From positions 3,782,001-3,846,000 of the forward strand of contig NC_014640.1 of assembly GCF_000165835.1 (NCBI RefSeq): a stretch of 64,000 bases of DNA, written 5' to 3'. Under the pieces are notes generated by a model. That model did not search any database. It saw nothing but the letters and a program-made list of their open reading frames with translations, and was not told the origin of the DNA. Origin of the DNA: Achromobacter xylosoxidans A8 (GTDB lineage: Bacteria; Pseudomonadota; Gammaproteobacteria; Burkholderiales; Burkholderiaceae_B). This document shows, one piece after another, positions 18,547 to 26,638 of this stretch; position 1 is the stretch's first letter, and each line of letters begins with the position of its first letter. Both the position numbers and the translations under genes were made by a program.

Positions 18547-18592
18547 TGAAACTGTAGTTTCACAAATATATATTCATGAAACTACAGTGTCA
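18547..18592 (-). promoter_or_regulatory. Tandem RpiR operator candidates upstream of the dpaL operon
   Basis: Two 16-bp near-identical palindromes, TGAAACTGTAGTTTCA (18547-18562) and TGAAACTACAGTGTCA (18577-18592), are spaced 30 bp start to start, about three helical turns, so dimers would bind the same face of the helix. The nearer one is 14 nt from the regulator's ATG. The two match as inverted copies of each other (ACTGTAGT versus ACTACAGT). Confidence 0.85.
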
Positions 18593-18819
18593 ACGCAAAA
18601 ATCGGATCGTCGCGCAGCGGCGAATGCCCACGGAAATCTGGACGCCTGGAAAGGAATTCGATGAGCGGGCGTCAAGGCCATGGCGGCCCTGCATGCGCAA
18701 GAACGCGCACAGCGTCCTATAACGGCAACACCTCGCGCCGGCCGCATCCGCTCCCGGTCACAGCCCGCCATGGCTGGTCTATCATGGCTTTTTCGACGAG
18801 TTGTTGTAAGGAGCGTTAC

Positions 18820-19209
18820 ATGATCCGAAAGCTGATCCCTTTCCTGCTGGTCGCCAGCCTGACCGCATGCGCCAACACCGGCGCCCCGCGTTCATCCAGT
18901 GCGCCGGCGGCCTCCAGCTCCTCCGGCAGCGCGTCCTCCTCTGACGCCGGGACCAGCACGTACGGCGGCTCGTCCTATGGCTCGTCGTCCTCCATGGGCG
19001 GCGGCAAGACCTGCGACGCCGCGGCGCTGCAATCCCAGATCGGCCAAAAGGCCACCGCATCCGTCATGGAAGAACTGCGCACCCGCAGCGGCAGCGCCAC
19101 GGCCCGCATGTTGCGTCCGGGCCAATTGGTCACGATGGAGTACAACGCTACGCGCTTGAACCTGATCGTTGACGATAAGGACGTCATGACCGCCATCCGC
19201 TGCGGCTGA
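18820..19209 (+). CDS. I78-family peptidase-inhibitor-like lipoprotein
   Basis: A 129-residue exported lipoprotein. The signal peptide ends in the lipobox LTAC (Cys17), followed by a Ser/Gly-rich linker (about residues 20-60). The C-terminal 65 residues match the I78 (elastase/subtilisin inhibitor-like) domain: CDAAALQSQIGQ, then RMLRPGQLVTMEYNATRLNL and VDDKDVMTAIRCG with the characteristic terminal Cys-Gly and its partner Cys. I chose the ATG 6 nt after AAGGAG; longer frames are open upstream but have no ribosome-binding site. It probably sits in the periplasm bound to the outer membrane. The target protease is unknown. It stands alone, convergent with the LysR gene. Confidence 0.85.
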   Translation: MIRKLIPFLLVASLTACANTGAPRSSSAPAASSSSGSASSSDAGTSTYGGSSYGSSSSMGGGKTCDAAALQSQIGQKATASVMEELRTRSGSATARMLRPGQLVTMEYNATRLNLIVDDKDVMTAIRCG

Positions 19210-19241
19210 TGCCTCGCGGGGTCGGCCCGGCCGGCCTCGCG

Positions 19242-20207
19242 CTACGCCTCTGGCGGCCTGACCGCCGGCGGCACATGGGGCAGGAACGCCCCCGCCACCT
19301 CGAAAGCGCATTCCTCGCGCGCGATATCGATCACCCGGGCCACCACCGGGTTGACGATGTTCTTCTTGTGCACCGCGTAGTAATTGATCGTGGGCAGGTC
19401 GGGTTGCACATTCAAGCGGCATAGCGCGCCGCGCTCCACCAGCGGCGCGAAATACGCGCCCGGCAGATAGCTGATGCCCAGGCCCAGCATCGTCAGCTGC
19501 GCCATCATTCCCAGGCTGTTGCAGGTCAGCACACGTTTGACCGGCAGGCCCTGTTCCGCGAACCAGGCATCGTACAGATGCGACAAGGCCGAATTGGTAG
19601 GCTGCGAGATCACCGGATAAGGCGCCAGGTCCTGCGGCGTCAGCTTCGCGGAAAAGTCGATATCCAGCGCCGGACTGGCCATCCAGACATTGGTGACCGC
19701 GCCCAGGTGCACGCAATCATATTGATAGCCCCAGAACGGACCCGGCATGATGGCCAGGTCCAGCTCGTCCTGCTCCAGCCTTTCATACAGCGTGATGCCG
19801 CCATCGATCTCCGGCATCAGCTGCACGCGCGGATAGCGCAGGCTGATCTGGCTGATCAGCCGCGCCAGCCAGGTCATACCCACCAGTTCCGTCACGCCCA
19901 GCCGCACCACGCCTTCGAAGCTGGCCGGGTCGGCCATGTTCTGCACAATGCGGCTGTTCAGGTCCAGCATTTCCCGCGCCAGCTCGTACAGCTTGCGGCC
20001 CTGCGGGGTCATGATCAGCTTCTTGGCGCGGCGCTCGAACAGCGGCGCGCCGGCAAAGGCTTCCAGTTCGCCCACCCGTTTGGCGACCGCCGACTGGGTG
20101 GTGTGCAATTTGCGGGAAGATGCGCTGAAGCTGCCCAGCTGGGAACTCCAGTAGAACGCCTCTAGCTGTTTGAGGGTGTACATCGCGGCGGTCGATGCGA
20201 AACGCAT
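19242..20207 (-). CDS. LysR-family regulator of the adjacent amino-acid transport operon
   Basis: A 321-residue LysR regulator; the winged helix (MYTLKQLEAFYWSSQLGSFS, then TTQSAVAKRVGELEAF) and a C-terminal effector-binding domain are clear. The start MRFASTAA is preferred because AAGGTGAGG precedes it by 6 nt; a start 24 nt later at MYTLKQ matches the usual LysR N-terminus but has no such site. It is the last gene of the minus-strand operon that begins with the RraA-type aldolase, 44 nt after the ATPase gene, so it is probably co-transcribed and controls the operon. Confidence 0.88.
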   Translation of the reverse strand: MRFASTAAMYTLKQLEAFYWSSQLGSFSASSRKLHTTQSAVAKRVGELEAFAGAPLFERRAKKLIMTPQGRKLYELAREMLDLNSRIVQNMADPASFEGVVRLGVTELVGMTWLARLISQISLRYPRVQLMPEIDGGITLYERLEQDELDLAIMPGPFWGYQYDCVHLGAVTNVWMASPALDIDFSAKLTPQDLAPYPVISQPTNSALSHLYDAWFAEQGLPVKRVLTCNSLGMMAQLTMLGLGISYLPGAYFAPLVERGALCRLNVQPDLPTINYYAVHKKNIVNPVVARVIDIAREECAFEVAGAFLPHVPPAVRPPEA

Positions 20208-20251
20208 GGAAACCCTCACCTTACCATCATGGCAACGCCTGCCGCCCGGCC

Positions 20252-20986
20252 TCAGCCGCGCGGATGCAGGATGTCCGCCAGGAAGCGTTGCGCGCGCGGA
20301 TGCGAGGGCGCGCTGAAGAAGCGCTCGGGCGTATCCATCTCCAGGATCTCGCCCGCGTCCATGAAAACCACCCGGTCGCACACGTCGCGCGCGAAGCCCA
20401 TTTCGTGGGTCACGCACACCATGGTCATGCCGTCCTTGGCCAGGCCCTTCATCACTTGCAGCACCTCGCCCACCATCTCCGGATCGAGCGCGCTGGTCGG
20501 TTCGTCGAACAGCATCACCGGCGGCTGCAAGGCCAGCGCCCGGGCGATCGCCACGCGCTGCTGCTGGCCACCGGACAGCGAGCCCGGATAGGCGTCGATC
20601 TTGTGCTCCAGCCCCACCCGCTCCAGCAACCCGCGCGCCAGCTCCACGGCTTGCTTGCGCGGTTGCTTGCGGATGCTGACGGGCGCAAAGATCACGTTCT
20701 CCAGCACGCTCATGTGCGGGAACAGATTGAACTGCTGGAACACGAAGCCGATCTTCTGGCGCAGCGCGTTCAGGTCCGCCCCCTTGGCATAGATGTCCTT
20801 GCCGTCGATCAGGATGCGCCCCTTCTCGATGGGCTCCAGCCGGTTGATGGTGCGGATCATGGTGGACTTGCCCGAGCCCGACGGGCCGCACACCACCAGA
20901 ACCTCGCCGCGCGCCACCGAAAGATCCACGTCCTTCAGCACGTGATGCGCGCCGTACCACTTGTTCACTTTTTCTAGATTGATCAT
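20252..20986 (-). CDS. Polar amino-acid ABC transporter, ATP-binding protein
   Basis: Cytoplasmic ATPase of a polar amino-acid uptake (PAAT, GltL/GlnQ-like) transporter, 244 residues. Walker [10 protein letters not shown] (about residue 34), Q-loop [18 protein letters not shown], signature [15 protein letters not shown], Walker [15 protein letters not shown] and the switch His in [10 protein letters not shown] are all intact. AAGGA precedes the ATG. The two permeases and the binding protein are encoded directly upstream. Confidence 0.95.
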   Translation of the reverse strand: MINLEKVNKWYGAHHVLKDVDLSVARGEVLVVCGPSGSGKSTMIRTINRLEPIEKGRILIDGKDIYAKGADLNALRQKIGFVFQQFNLFPHMSVLENVIFAPVSIRKQPRKQAVELARGLLERVGLEHKIDAYPGSLSGGQQQRVAIARALALQPPVMLFDEPTSALDPEMVGEVLQVMKGLAKDGMTMVCVTHEMGFARDVCDRVVFMDAGEILEMDTPERFFSAPSHPRAQRFLADILHPRG

Positions 20987-20997
20987 GTTTTGTTCCT

Positions 20998-21687
20998 TCA
21001 AGCCATGGCGCGCGAGCGGCGGATACGCAGGTCCAGCCAGCTCAGCCCGCGGCTCAGGCTGAAGCACACCAGGAAATAGATGATGGCCAGGATGCCGAAC
21101 ACTTGCAGCGGCTTGGTCAGCACCAGGTTGTTGACCTGGTTGGCCGCGAAGGTCAACTCGTTGACGCTGATGACATAGCCCAGCGAGGTCTCCTTGATGG
21201 TGGAGACGAACTGGCTGGTCATGCTGGGCAGCACGTTGAACAGCGCCTGCGGCAGCACCACCCGCCGCATCGTGGTCCAGTAGCCCACGCCCAGCGAACG
21301 CGACGCTTCGATCTGGCCGCGCGGCACCGCCTCGATACCCGAGCGGATCACTTCCGACAGATAGGCGCTTTCATAGACCACCAGCGCAAAGATCAGCGTC
21401 CAGAAGCCGCTGATCACCTGCCCGGTCAGCTTGGGCACCACGAAGTAGGCCCAGAAGATCAGCATCAGCAACGGCATGCCGCGCACCACGTTGACCAGCG
21501 CCTTGCTGGCCGTGCGCAGCCAGCCATAGGGGCTGACCCGGGCCAGCGCGATCAAGAGCGCCAGCGGCAGCGACAAAGCCAGGCCGCAGGCGGCCAGGAT
21601 CAGCGTCAGCGCCAGTCCGCCCAGCGGCCCGTTGGGGTATTGGCCAACCAGCAGCGTGGGCCAGTATTGAGACAGTAGATCAAGCAC
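20998..21687 (-). CDS. Polar amino-acid ABC transporter, permease (GltK-like)
   Basis: Inner-membrane permease of 229 residues with five or so helices and the EAA-type loop [21 protein letters not shown] that contacts the ATPase. It carries the HisM/GlnP family wording ([32 protein letters not shown]). It overlaps the preceding permease gene by 8 nt, and the pair forms the heterodimeric channel. Confidence 0.93.
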   Translation of the reverse strand: MLDLLSQYWPTLLVGQYPNGPLGGLALTLILAACGLALSLPLALLIALARVSPYGWLRTASKALVNVVRGMPLLMLIFWAYFVVPKLTGQVISGFWTLIFALVVYESAYLSEVIRSGIEAVPRGQIEASRSLGVGYWTTMRRVVLPQALFNVLPSMTSQFVSTIKETSLGYVISVNELTFAANQVNNLVLTKPLQVFGILAIIYFLVCFSLSRGLSWLDLRIRRSRAMA

Positions 21688-22369
21688 CGTGGCCTCCCCG
21701 GTTCAAGCGATAGCGGTCATAGATGCGCGATCCGATCAGCATGATGAGGAACGATCCCAGCAGGTACATGATCGTGGCGGCGCCAAACGTGGCGAAGGTG
21801 CGGTAGGTCTCGTTTTCGATCTCGCGGGCCTGGTAGGTCAGCTCCATCACACCGATGGCCATCGCCACGCTGGTGTTCTTGAACAGCAGCAGCGCGCGCC
21901 CCACCAGCGGCGGAATCGAAATCCGCACCGCCTGCGGCACGATCACGAAACGCATGCATTGCAGATAGCTGGCGCCCAGCGCGCGGGCGGCCTCGAACTG
22001 CGTAAAGGGAATGGCGCGCAAACCGCTGCGGATGTCCTCGGCGATATACGCCGCCGACCCCAGCGCCAGCGCGATCGCCGCCAGCGACATCTCGGCGTTG
22101 TGCTGGTACAGCCACATGCGGAAACCCTCGGGCAGCAGCTCGGGCATGCCGAAATACCAGAACAGCACCTGCACCAGCAGCGGCACATTGCGGTGGTATT
22201 CCACGTAGGCGTCGACCAGCCAGCGACAAGGCGCCAGATTGGTCGCGCGCACCACCACCAGCGTCACCGCAATGGCAAAGGCCATGACCCAGGCAACCAG
22301 GAACAGCTGCACGGTCACAGCCATGCCGCTCAACAGCAGTTGGTATTGGGAAGCGTCAAGTAGGCTCAT
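21680..22369 (-). CDS. Polar amino-acid ABC transporter, permease (GltJ-like)
   Basis: Second inner-membrane permease, also 229 residues, with the EAA loop AARALGASYLQCMRFVIVPQAV and YVEYHRNVPLLVQVLFWYFG typical of glutamate/aspartate-type transporters. It follows the binding-protein gene after a 118-nt gap that holds a strong hairpin, and overlaps the next permease by 8 nt. Confidence 0.93.
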   Translation of the reverse strand: MSLLDASQYQLLLSGMAVTVQLFLVAWVMAFAIAVTLVVVRATNLAPCRWLVDAYVEYHRNVPLLVQVLFWYFGMPELLPEGFRMWLYQHNAEMSLAAIALALGSAAYIAEDIRSGLRAIPFTQFEAARALGASYLQCMRFVIVPQAVRISIPPLVGRALLLFKNTSVAMAIGVMELTYQAREIENETYRTFATFGAATIMYLLGSFLIMLIGSRIYDRYRLNRGGHGA

Positions 22370-22410
22370 AAAACAATCAATCTCCTGCTAGCGCGAGGCC
22401 CAGGCCAAAC

Positions 22411-22457
22411 GTCACGGGTTCCGGCCGCCCGCTGGATGCGGCGCCGGAACCCGTGAC
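22411..22457 (-). repeat. 15-bp perfect hairpin between binding-protein and permease genes
   Basis: GTCACGGGTTCCGGC (22411-22425) and its exact reverse complement (22443-22457) are separated by 17 nt. There is no T-run. Placement directly after the binding-protein gene is that of an mRNA-protecting stem that raises the level of the binding protein over the permeases. Confidence 0.8.
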
Positions 22458-22487
22458 GAGGGACTCGCGGTGGTGCTTGACCCGACC

Positions 22488-23309
22488 TCAGCCCGCAATC
22501 GGACCGATCTTGAAGCCGCGCTCCAACTTGTACGGCGTCTCGGGGCCGAACCACTTGTCGAACAGCTTGGCGGCCACGCCCGAGGCTTCGGCCTCATCAA
22601 GCGCCTGGTTCACCGTTTCCAGGAAACGCGGTTCGGACTTGCGCACGCCCAGGCCCCAAGGCTCGTCGAACACCGACTTGGCGATCACGCTGACGGGCGC
22701 GGTCGGCGGGCTTTGCAGCACCAGGCGCACTAGCACCAGCTCAGAAGCGAACTGCGCGTCCACCTTCTTCTGCTGCAAGGCCAGATAGGTAGCCGAGCTG
22801 TCGCCATAGCCAATCACCTGCGACTTGTCCAGAATGCGCTTGATCTCGCGCTCCGAGCTGGAACCCTTGGTCGCGCCGATGCGGCGGCCGTTCAGCGCTT
22901 CCACCGTTTCCAGCCCTGAATCCTTGCGCACCAGCAGCTTCTGCGGGCTGACGTAATAGGCGTGGCTGAAGCCGATTTGCTGCGCCCGGTCCGGCGAATA
23001 ACCCAGGTTGGCCGCCAGGATGTCCACCCGCCCTTCATTCAGTTCCGGCACCCGCGCCGCCACCGACAGCAGCTTGTAGCTGATCTTCACGCCCAGCTTG
23101 TCCGCGACCAGCTTGCACACGTCCACGTCATAGCCCACCAGCTGGCGCGTCGTGCCATCCTGGAAACTGAACGGCTGCGACGTGCCCAGCGTGCCGCAAA
23201 TCAGCTCGCCGCGCGCCTTGATGTCATCCACCTGGTCGGCCTGGGCGACGGCGCCCAGGGCCAGCGTCGCCAGGCCCAGGCAGGCGGCGAAAAGAGTGTG
23301 ACGTTTCAT
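22488..23309 (-). CDS. Polar amino-acid ABC transporter, periplasmic binding protein
   Basis: Periplasmic SBP_bac_3-type receptor of 273 residues with a signal peptide (MKRHTLFAACLGLATLALGA, cleavage near AQA). Recognisable family segments are GELICGTLGTSQPFSFQD, VGYDVDVCKLVADKLGV, ILAANLGYSPDRAQQIGFS and the second-lobe ATKGSSSEREIKRI. Ligands of this family are amino acids such as Glu, Asp, Gln or Arg; a hydroxylated glutamate is suggested by the neighbouring enzymes. It follows the aminotransferase gene by 51 nt. Confidence 0.92.
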   Translation of the reverse strand: MKRHTLFAACLGLATLALGAVAQADQVDDIKARGELICGTLGTSQPFSFQDGTTRQLVGYDVDVCKLVADKLGVKISYKLLSVAARVPELNEGRVDILAANLGYSPDRAQQIGFSHAYYVSPQKLLVRKDSGLETVEALNGRRIGATKGSSSEREIKRILDKSQVIGYGDSSATYLALQQKKVDAQFASELVLVRLVLQSPPTAPVSVIAKSVFDEPWGLGVRKSEPRFLETVNQALDEAEASGVAAKLFDKWFGPETPYKLERGFKIGPIAG

Positions 23310-23360
23310 GCTTGATTCCCCTTGTATGGTTGTATGGTGAACTGACTGCTTAGCCCGGCC

Positions 23361-24614
23361 TCAGGCCAGCTTGGCGCAAGCTTCCCGGATGGCCGAGCAG
23401 CCCTGCTTGATATCGTCCATCGAAGCCGCGAACGACAACCTGAACGTGCCCGGCGCGCCATAGGCATGGCCGTCGATGACCGCCACGCCCGCTTCGCGCA
23501 ACAGATAGTGCGTCAGATCGGTATCGGTCGCGATCACGTCGCCCGCCGGCGTCTTCTTGCCCAACAGGCCCGAGCAGTCCGGGAACACATAGAACGCGCC
23601 CTGCGGCACGACGATATCCAGGCCCTGCGTACCCGACAATTCCGCAATCGCCAGATCGCGGCGCTGGCGGAACACCTGCGCAAACTCGGCCACGCAATCC
23701 TGCGGCCCCGACAAGGCCTCCAGCGCCGCCGCCTGGCTCACGGACGATGCGCCCGACGTGCTCTGCGACTGCAGGATAGCCATCGCCTTGATCAGCTCAT
23801 CCGGACCCGCACCATAGCCGATGCGCCAGCCCGTCATGGCATAAGCCTTGGACACGCCATTGACCACCAGCGTGCGCGCCGCCAGTTCCGGCGCGACCTG
23901 CAGCGGATGCACCGTCGGCTCGCCGGTGAAATTCAGGCGGGCGTAGATATCGTCCGTCATCAGCCACACCTGGGGGTGGCGCTTCAGCACCTCGGCCAGG
24001 CCGCGCAGCTCGTCCGCACTATAGACCGAGCCCGTAGGGTTGCTGGGCGCGTTCATCATCAGCCACTTGGTGCGCGGCGTAATCGCGCGCTCCAGCGCTT
24101 CGGGCGTGACCTTGTAGCCGGTCGCCGGCGAGGTCTCCACCGCCACCGGCACGCCGCCGTTGACCAGCACCATGTCCGGGTACGACACCCAGAACGGCGC
24201 GGGGATCAGCACCTCGTCGCCATCGTTCAGCGTGGCGGCCAGGCCGTTGAAGATCACCTGCTTCGCGCCCGTGCTGACGATGATGCGCCCCACGGGATAG
24301 TCGACGCCGGTCGCTTCCAGCAAGTGCTGGGCGGCGGCGCGGCGCAGCGGCACCGTGCCCTGGGCCGGCGGGTACTTGGTTTCGCCGCGGTTCATGGCGG
24401 CGGTGGCTGCCAGGCGGATGTGTTCGGGCGTCGAGAAATCTGGCTCGCCGATGGTCAGGTCGATGATGCGGCGGCCTTGTTCGCGCAGTTCCGCGATGAT
24501 GGCGCGCGCGGCTACGCTGGGCGACAGCTTGATGCGCTTGATGCGGTCGGCGACGATGCTGGTGGGTTGCGGGGTTTGGGTTTGGCTCGAGGTTTGGCTC
24601 ACGCTTTGGCTCAT
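23361..24614 (-). CDS. Class I aminotransferase (aspartate aminotransferase-like)
   Basis: PLP-dependent aminotransferase of 417 residues, fold type I, subgroup Igamma-like (aspartate/prephenate aminotransferase type). The core begins at IKLSPSVAARAIIAEL; the motifs DLTIGEPDFSTPEHI, NAPSNPTGSVYS, DDIYARLNF and the PLP lysine in VVNGVSKAYAMTGWRIGYG (near residue 255) are clear. The first 18 residues are a Ser/Gln/Thr-rich tail encoded by three tandem 12-bp units and are absent from most relatives. The gene overlaps the RraA-type gene by 4 nt and precedes the ABC transporter, so it probably transaminates the imported amino acid to its 2-oxo acid. Confidence 0.9.
   Translation of the reverse strand: MSQSVSQTSSQTQTPQPTSIVADRIKRIKLSPSVAARAIIAELREQGRRIIDLTIGEPDFSTPEHIRLAATAAMNRGETKYPPAQGTVPLRRAAAQHLLEATGVDYPVGRIIVSTGAKQVIFNGLAATLNDGDEVLIPAPFWVSYPDMVLVNGGVPVAVETSPATGYKVTPEALERAITPRTKWLMMNAPSNPTGSVYSADELRGLAEVLKRHPQVWLMTDDIYARLNFTGEPTVHPLQVAPELAARTLVVNGVSKAYAMTGWRIGYGAGPDELIKAMAILQSQSTSGASSVSQAAALEALSGPQDCVAEFAQVFRQRRDLAIAELSGTQGLDIVVPQGAFYVFPDCSGLLGKKTPAGDVIATDTDLTHYLLREAGVAVIDGHAYGAPGTFRLSFAASMDDIKQGCSAIREACAKLA
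24579..24614 (-). repeat. Three tandem 12-bp units at the aminotransferase start codon
   Basis: The units ATGAGCCAAAGC, GTGAGCCAAACC and TCGAGCCAAACC lie head to tail from the start codon and keep the reading frame, encoding (M/V/S)-Ser-Gln-(Ser/Thr). Copy-number change would be in frame and would move or duplicate a possible start codon (ATG in unit 1, GTG in unit 2). Confidence 0.75.
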
Positions 24615-25291
24615 TTCGCGGCTCCCGTCTTCTCGGCCAGGGTCTTCTCCAGCCAGGGCTTGGTATAGGTGCCGGCGCGCAGCTTCTCCTTCGCCACCAC
24701 CTCGTCGGCTTCCTTCTTCTGCGCCAAAGCCAGCACAGCCGCGGCATGCTCGGCGGGAATCACCACCACGCCATCGGCGTCGCCCACCACCACGTCGCCC
24801 GGGTTGACCACCTGGCCGCCCACCGACACCGGCACATTGATCTCGCCCGGACCATCCTTGTACGGACCCTTGTGCGACACGGCCCGCGCATAGCAACCGA
24901 ACTCGCCCTGCGCAAACACATCCAGATCGCGCACCGCGCCGTCGATCACAAAACCCTCGATGCCGCGCGACTGCGCATCCATCATCATCAGCTCGCCCAC
25001 CAGCGCATTGCTGGTGTCGCCCGCGCCGTCGACAACAATCACGTCGCCCGCGCCGCCAAGCGAAATCGCCTTGTGGATCATCAGGTTGTCGCCCGGGCGG
25101 GTTTTGACGGTCAGCGCCAAGCCGACCGTGCGGCGGGCGCCGGCGTGCAGCGGGCGCAGGCCCGAAACGCCGTAGAGGCGGTTCATGCAGTCGCTGATCT
25201 GGGCCGAGCCTATGGCGGCGAAGCCGGCCAGCACGTCGGCCGAGACGGCCGGGCCGGAACGGGGAAGAATGCGGTATCCGATGGGATTCAT
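24611..25291 (-). CDS. RraA-family aldolase (4-hydroxy-4-methyl-2-oxoglutarate aldolase-like)
   Basis: A 226-residue RraA/MenG-fold protein. Members of this family that carry an acidic residue, then x20, then Arg-Asp are divalent-metal-dependent aldolases that split 4-hydroxy-4-methyl-2-oxoglutarate or 4-carboxy-4-hydroxy-2-oxoadipate; RraA itself binds RNase E. Here Arg121-Asp122 are present in FVIDGAVRD, with Glu100 at the spacing of the usual Asp. The location, first in an operon with an aminotransferase and an amino-acid importer and translationally coupled by a 4-nt overlap, supports an enzyme rather than an RNase regulator. Products would be pyruvate plus a second 2-oxo acid. Confidence 0.82.
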   Translation of the reverse strand: MNPIGYRILPRSGPAVSADVLAGFAAIGSAQISDCMNRLYGVSGLRPLHAGARRTVGLALTVKTRPGDNLMIHKAISLGGAGDVIVVDGAGDTSNALVGELMMMDAQSRGIEGFVIDGAVRDLDVFAQGEFGCYARAVSHKGPYKDGPGEINVPVSVGGQVVNPGDVVVGDADGVVVIPAEHAAAVLALAQKKEADEVVAKEKLRAGTYTKPWLEKTLAEKTGAAK

Positions 25292-25304
25292 GAGTCTGGG
25301 GGTA

Positions 25305-25336
25305 AATGCGTGGACAGCGTTAAGCGAACACGCATT
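25305..25336 (-). promoter_or_regulatory. Inverted repeat upstream of the aldolase operon (LysR-type operator candidate)
   Basis: AATGCGTG (25305-25312) and CACGCATT (25329-25336) are exact 8-bp inverted arms with a 16-nt spacer, 14 nt before the first gene of the operon. The position suits a regulator site for the LysR protein at the operon's end. The rest of the 342-nt gap (25292-25633) shows no further gene; AT-rich DNA at 25355-25400 may hold the promoter, which I could not define. Confidence 0.5.
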
Positions 25337-25633
25337 ACAAGGCCCCAGGGGGTGTTCCTCAAAACGATATAAATTCCCGGTGATGTAGGAATTTTATTCG
25401 TGAATGGTGATGACTAGGGTTATCCCTTATTCGTGGTTGAGTGGGGTCGAGTCCGGGGTCCAGAGGTTAGACGTTGTCTTTGGCGTCGTGTGTTTCCATC
25501 AACGCCACTGCCCCGGGGAAGAAGGTAGTGCCCGCCTGCACTTCGATGTCGGCTTCGACGTCGAGACTGTAGGCGAACACCATTCCCTTGGTACTCCTGG
25601 ATCAGCGATCGGCGCGTCGCGCTTTCGTCGCCA

Positions 25634-25966
25634 CTACTGAATCAACGCCAGCGCCTCGTGCATCGCGTCACCTGCATCTGCGTCGTCCTTTCCATGCAGC
25701 GCTTGTTCCAACATGGCGTCGGTCAAAATAGCCATGTGTTCGCAAAGGCCCTCCACTCCTCCCATTAACGCAGCCACCGACCAGGCATCCAGCGGCGGCG
25801 AGCCGGTTGCATCGGGTTCGGATGCGCTGTTACCGACCATGCGGGCGATGGTCTGGATGGCGTAGCGGGCACGGTCTATTTGGTGGATGTGGGAAAGGGA
25901 GACTGGGCCGGATTCGAGATTGGTATCGATGGACCAAGGGTTTTCGGTCAGGGGGTGGTGCAGCAT
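25634..25966 (-). CDS. Hypothetical protein, 110 residues
   Basis: I do not recognise this protein. It is soluble, acidic and Ala/Met-rich, with likely helices (RARYAIQTIARMVGN; LMGGVEGLCEHMAILTDAMLEQAL) and no signal peptide, membrane segment or cysteine-rich motif; a single Cys is present. A very good ribosome-binding site, AGGAGG, lies 7 nt before the ATG, which is the main reason to accept it. It is isolated between the aldolase operon and a stretch without genes, on the same strand as the operon. Confidence 0.6.
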   Translation of the reverse strand: MLHHPLTENPWSIDTNLESGPVSLSHIHQIDRARYAIQTIARMVGNSASEPDATGSPPLDAWSVAALMGGVEGLCEHMAILTDAMLEQALHGKDDADAGDAMHEALALIQ

Positions 25967-26638
25967 GGGGCTGCCTCCTATAGGGATGAGTCAAGCCGCA
26001 TGCGTTGCAGCTATCCGCCTATAGCTTTCCGGCTTCCAAACCGAACTACCGGTGGGGTAGTGGGGAAAAGTCTACCGCATGGACAGCGGCTGAGCGCCAC
26101 AAGAGTGGCAATTCCGCTGCGGTGTAGGAGGTGCTGAACTTCACACATTGAGAGACCGGTTGAATGCACAACCCAAAGCGGCCATTTACCTTGCGCGCGA
26201 AAATCTCCTTCAGAGCTGAAGCTACCTGCTGCGGGGATAGAGCTGATGCCTAACGCGGTGCCCCAGCGAGCCGCGCGTCGGACCCACGGTGCCCGCGAGG
26301 GCATGGAGGCGGCGAATGCGGCTAAGCCGCGCGCGACAAGCGGCAGTACGTCCATCCACAGGGCCGACGGCGCCAGCGGTAGCAGGGAAGTTGGCGGCGC
26401 AGGATTGCGTCGGTCTCAGCAGCCGGACGTGGCAAGGGCCGTTCAGGTCGACCAAACTGCCGGTCACTGAGATTACGCTGCAGCAGGCGAGTACATGGGA
26501 ATTGAACACCACTTTTAGCTCGACTGGCGCGCCGCTCTGAGCCGGGCTGATGGAAAGTTCAGGGCGGGACAGATGAAGCGGAGCTGAGCGAGCTGAGAGG
26601 TCAGCTTGGCGCACAAATCTTGTGCAGTTAGCATCGGC
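25967..26638. other. 672-nt stretch with no recognisable gene
   Basis: Six-frame reading gives only short frames of biased composition (Arg/Ala/Pro-rich), with no start supported by a ribosome-binding site and no family I can name. Base composition in the middle part is as GC-rich as coding DNA, so this may be an old decayed gene. I see no convincing hairpin or repeat. Confidence 0.5.

Noticed and set aside
25404..25640. A 78-codon plus-strand ORF before the small hypothetical gene
   Set aside because: No ribosome-binding site, no recognisable features, and it overlaps the better supported minus-strand gene at its end.
26011..26614. Two minus-strand frames (about 114 and 130 codons) in the geneless stretch, one with a hydrophobic part
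   Set aside because: Neither has a supported start or a recognisable motif; they could be fragments of a decayed gene but this cannot be shown.
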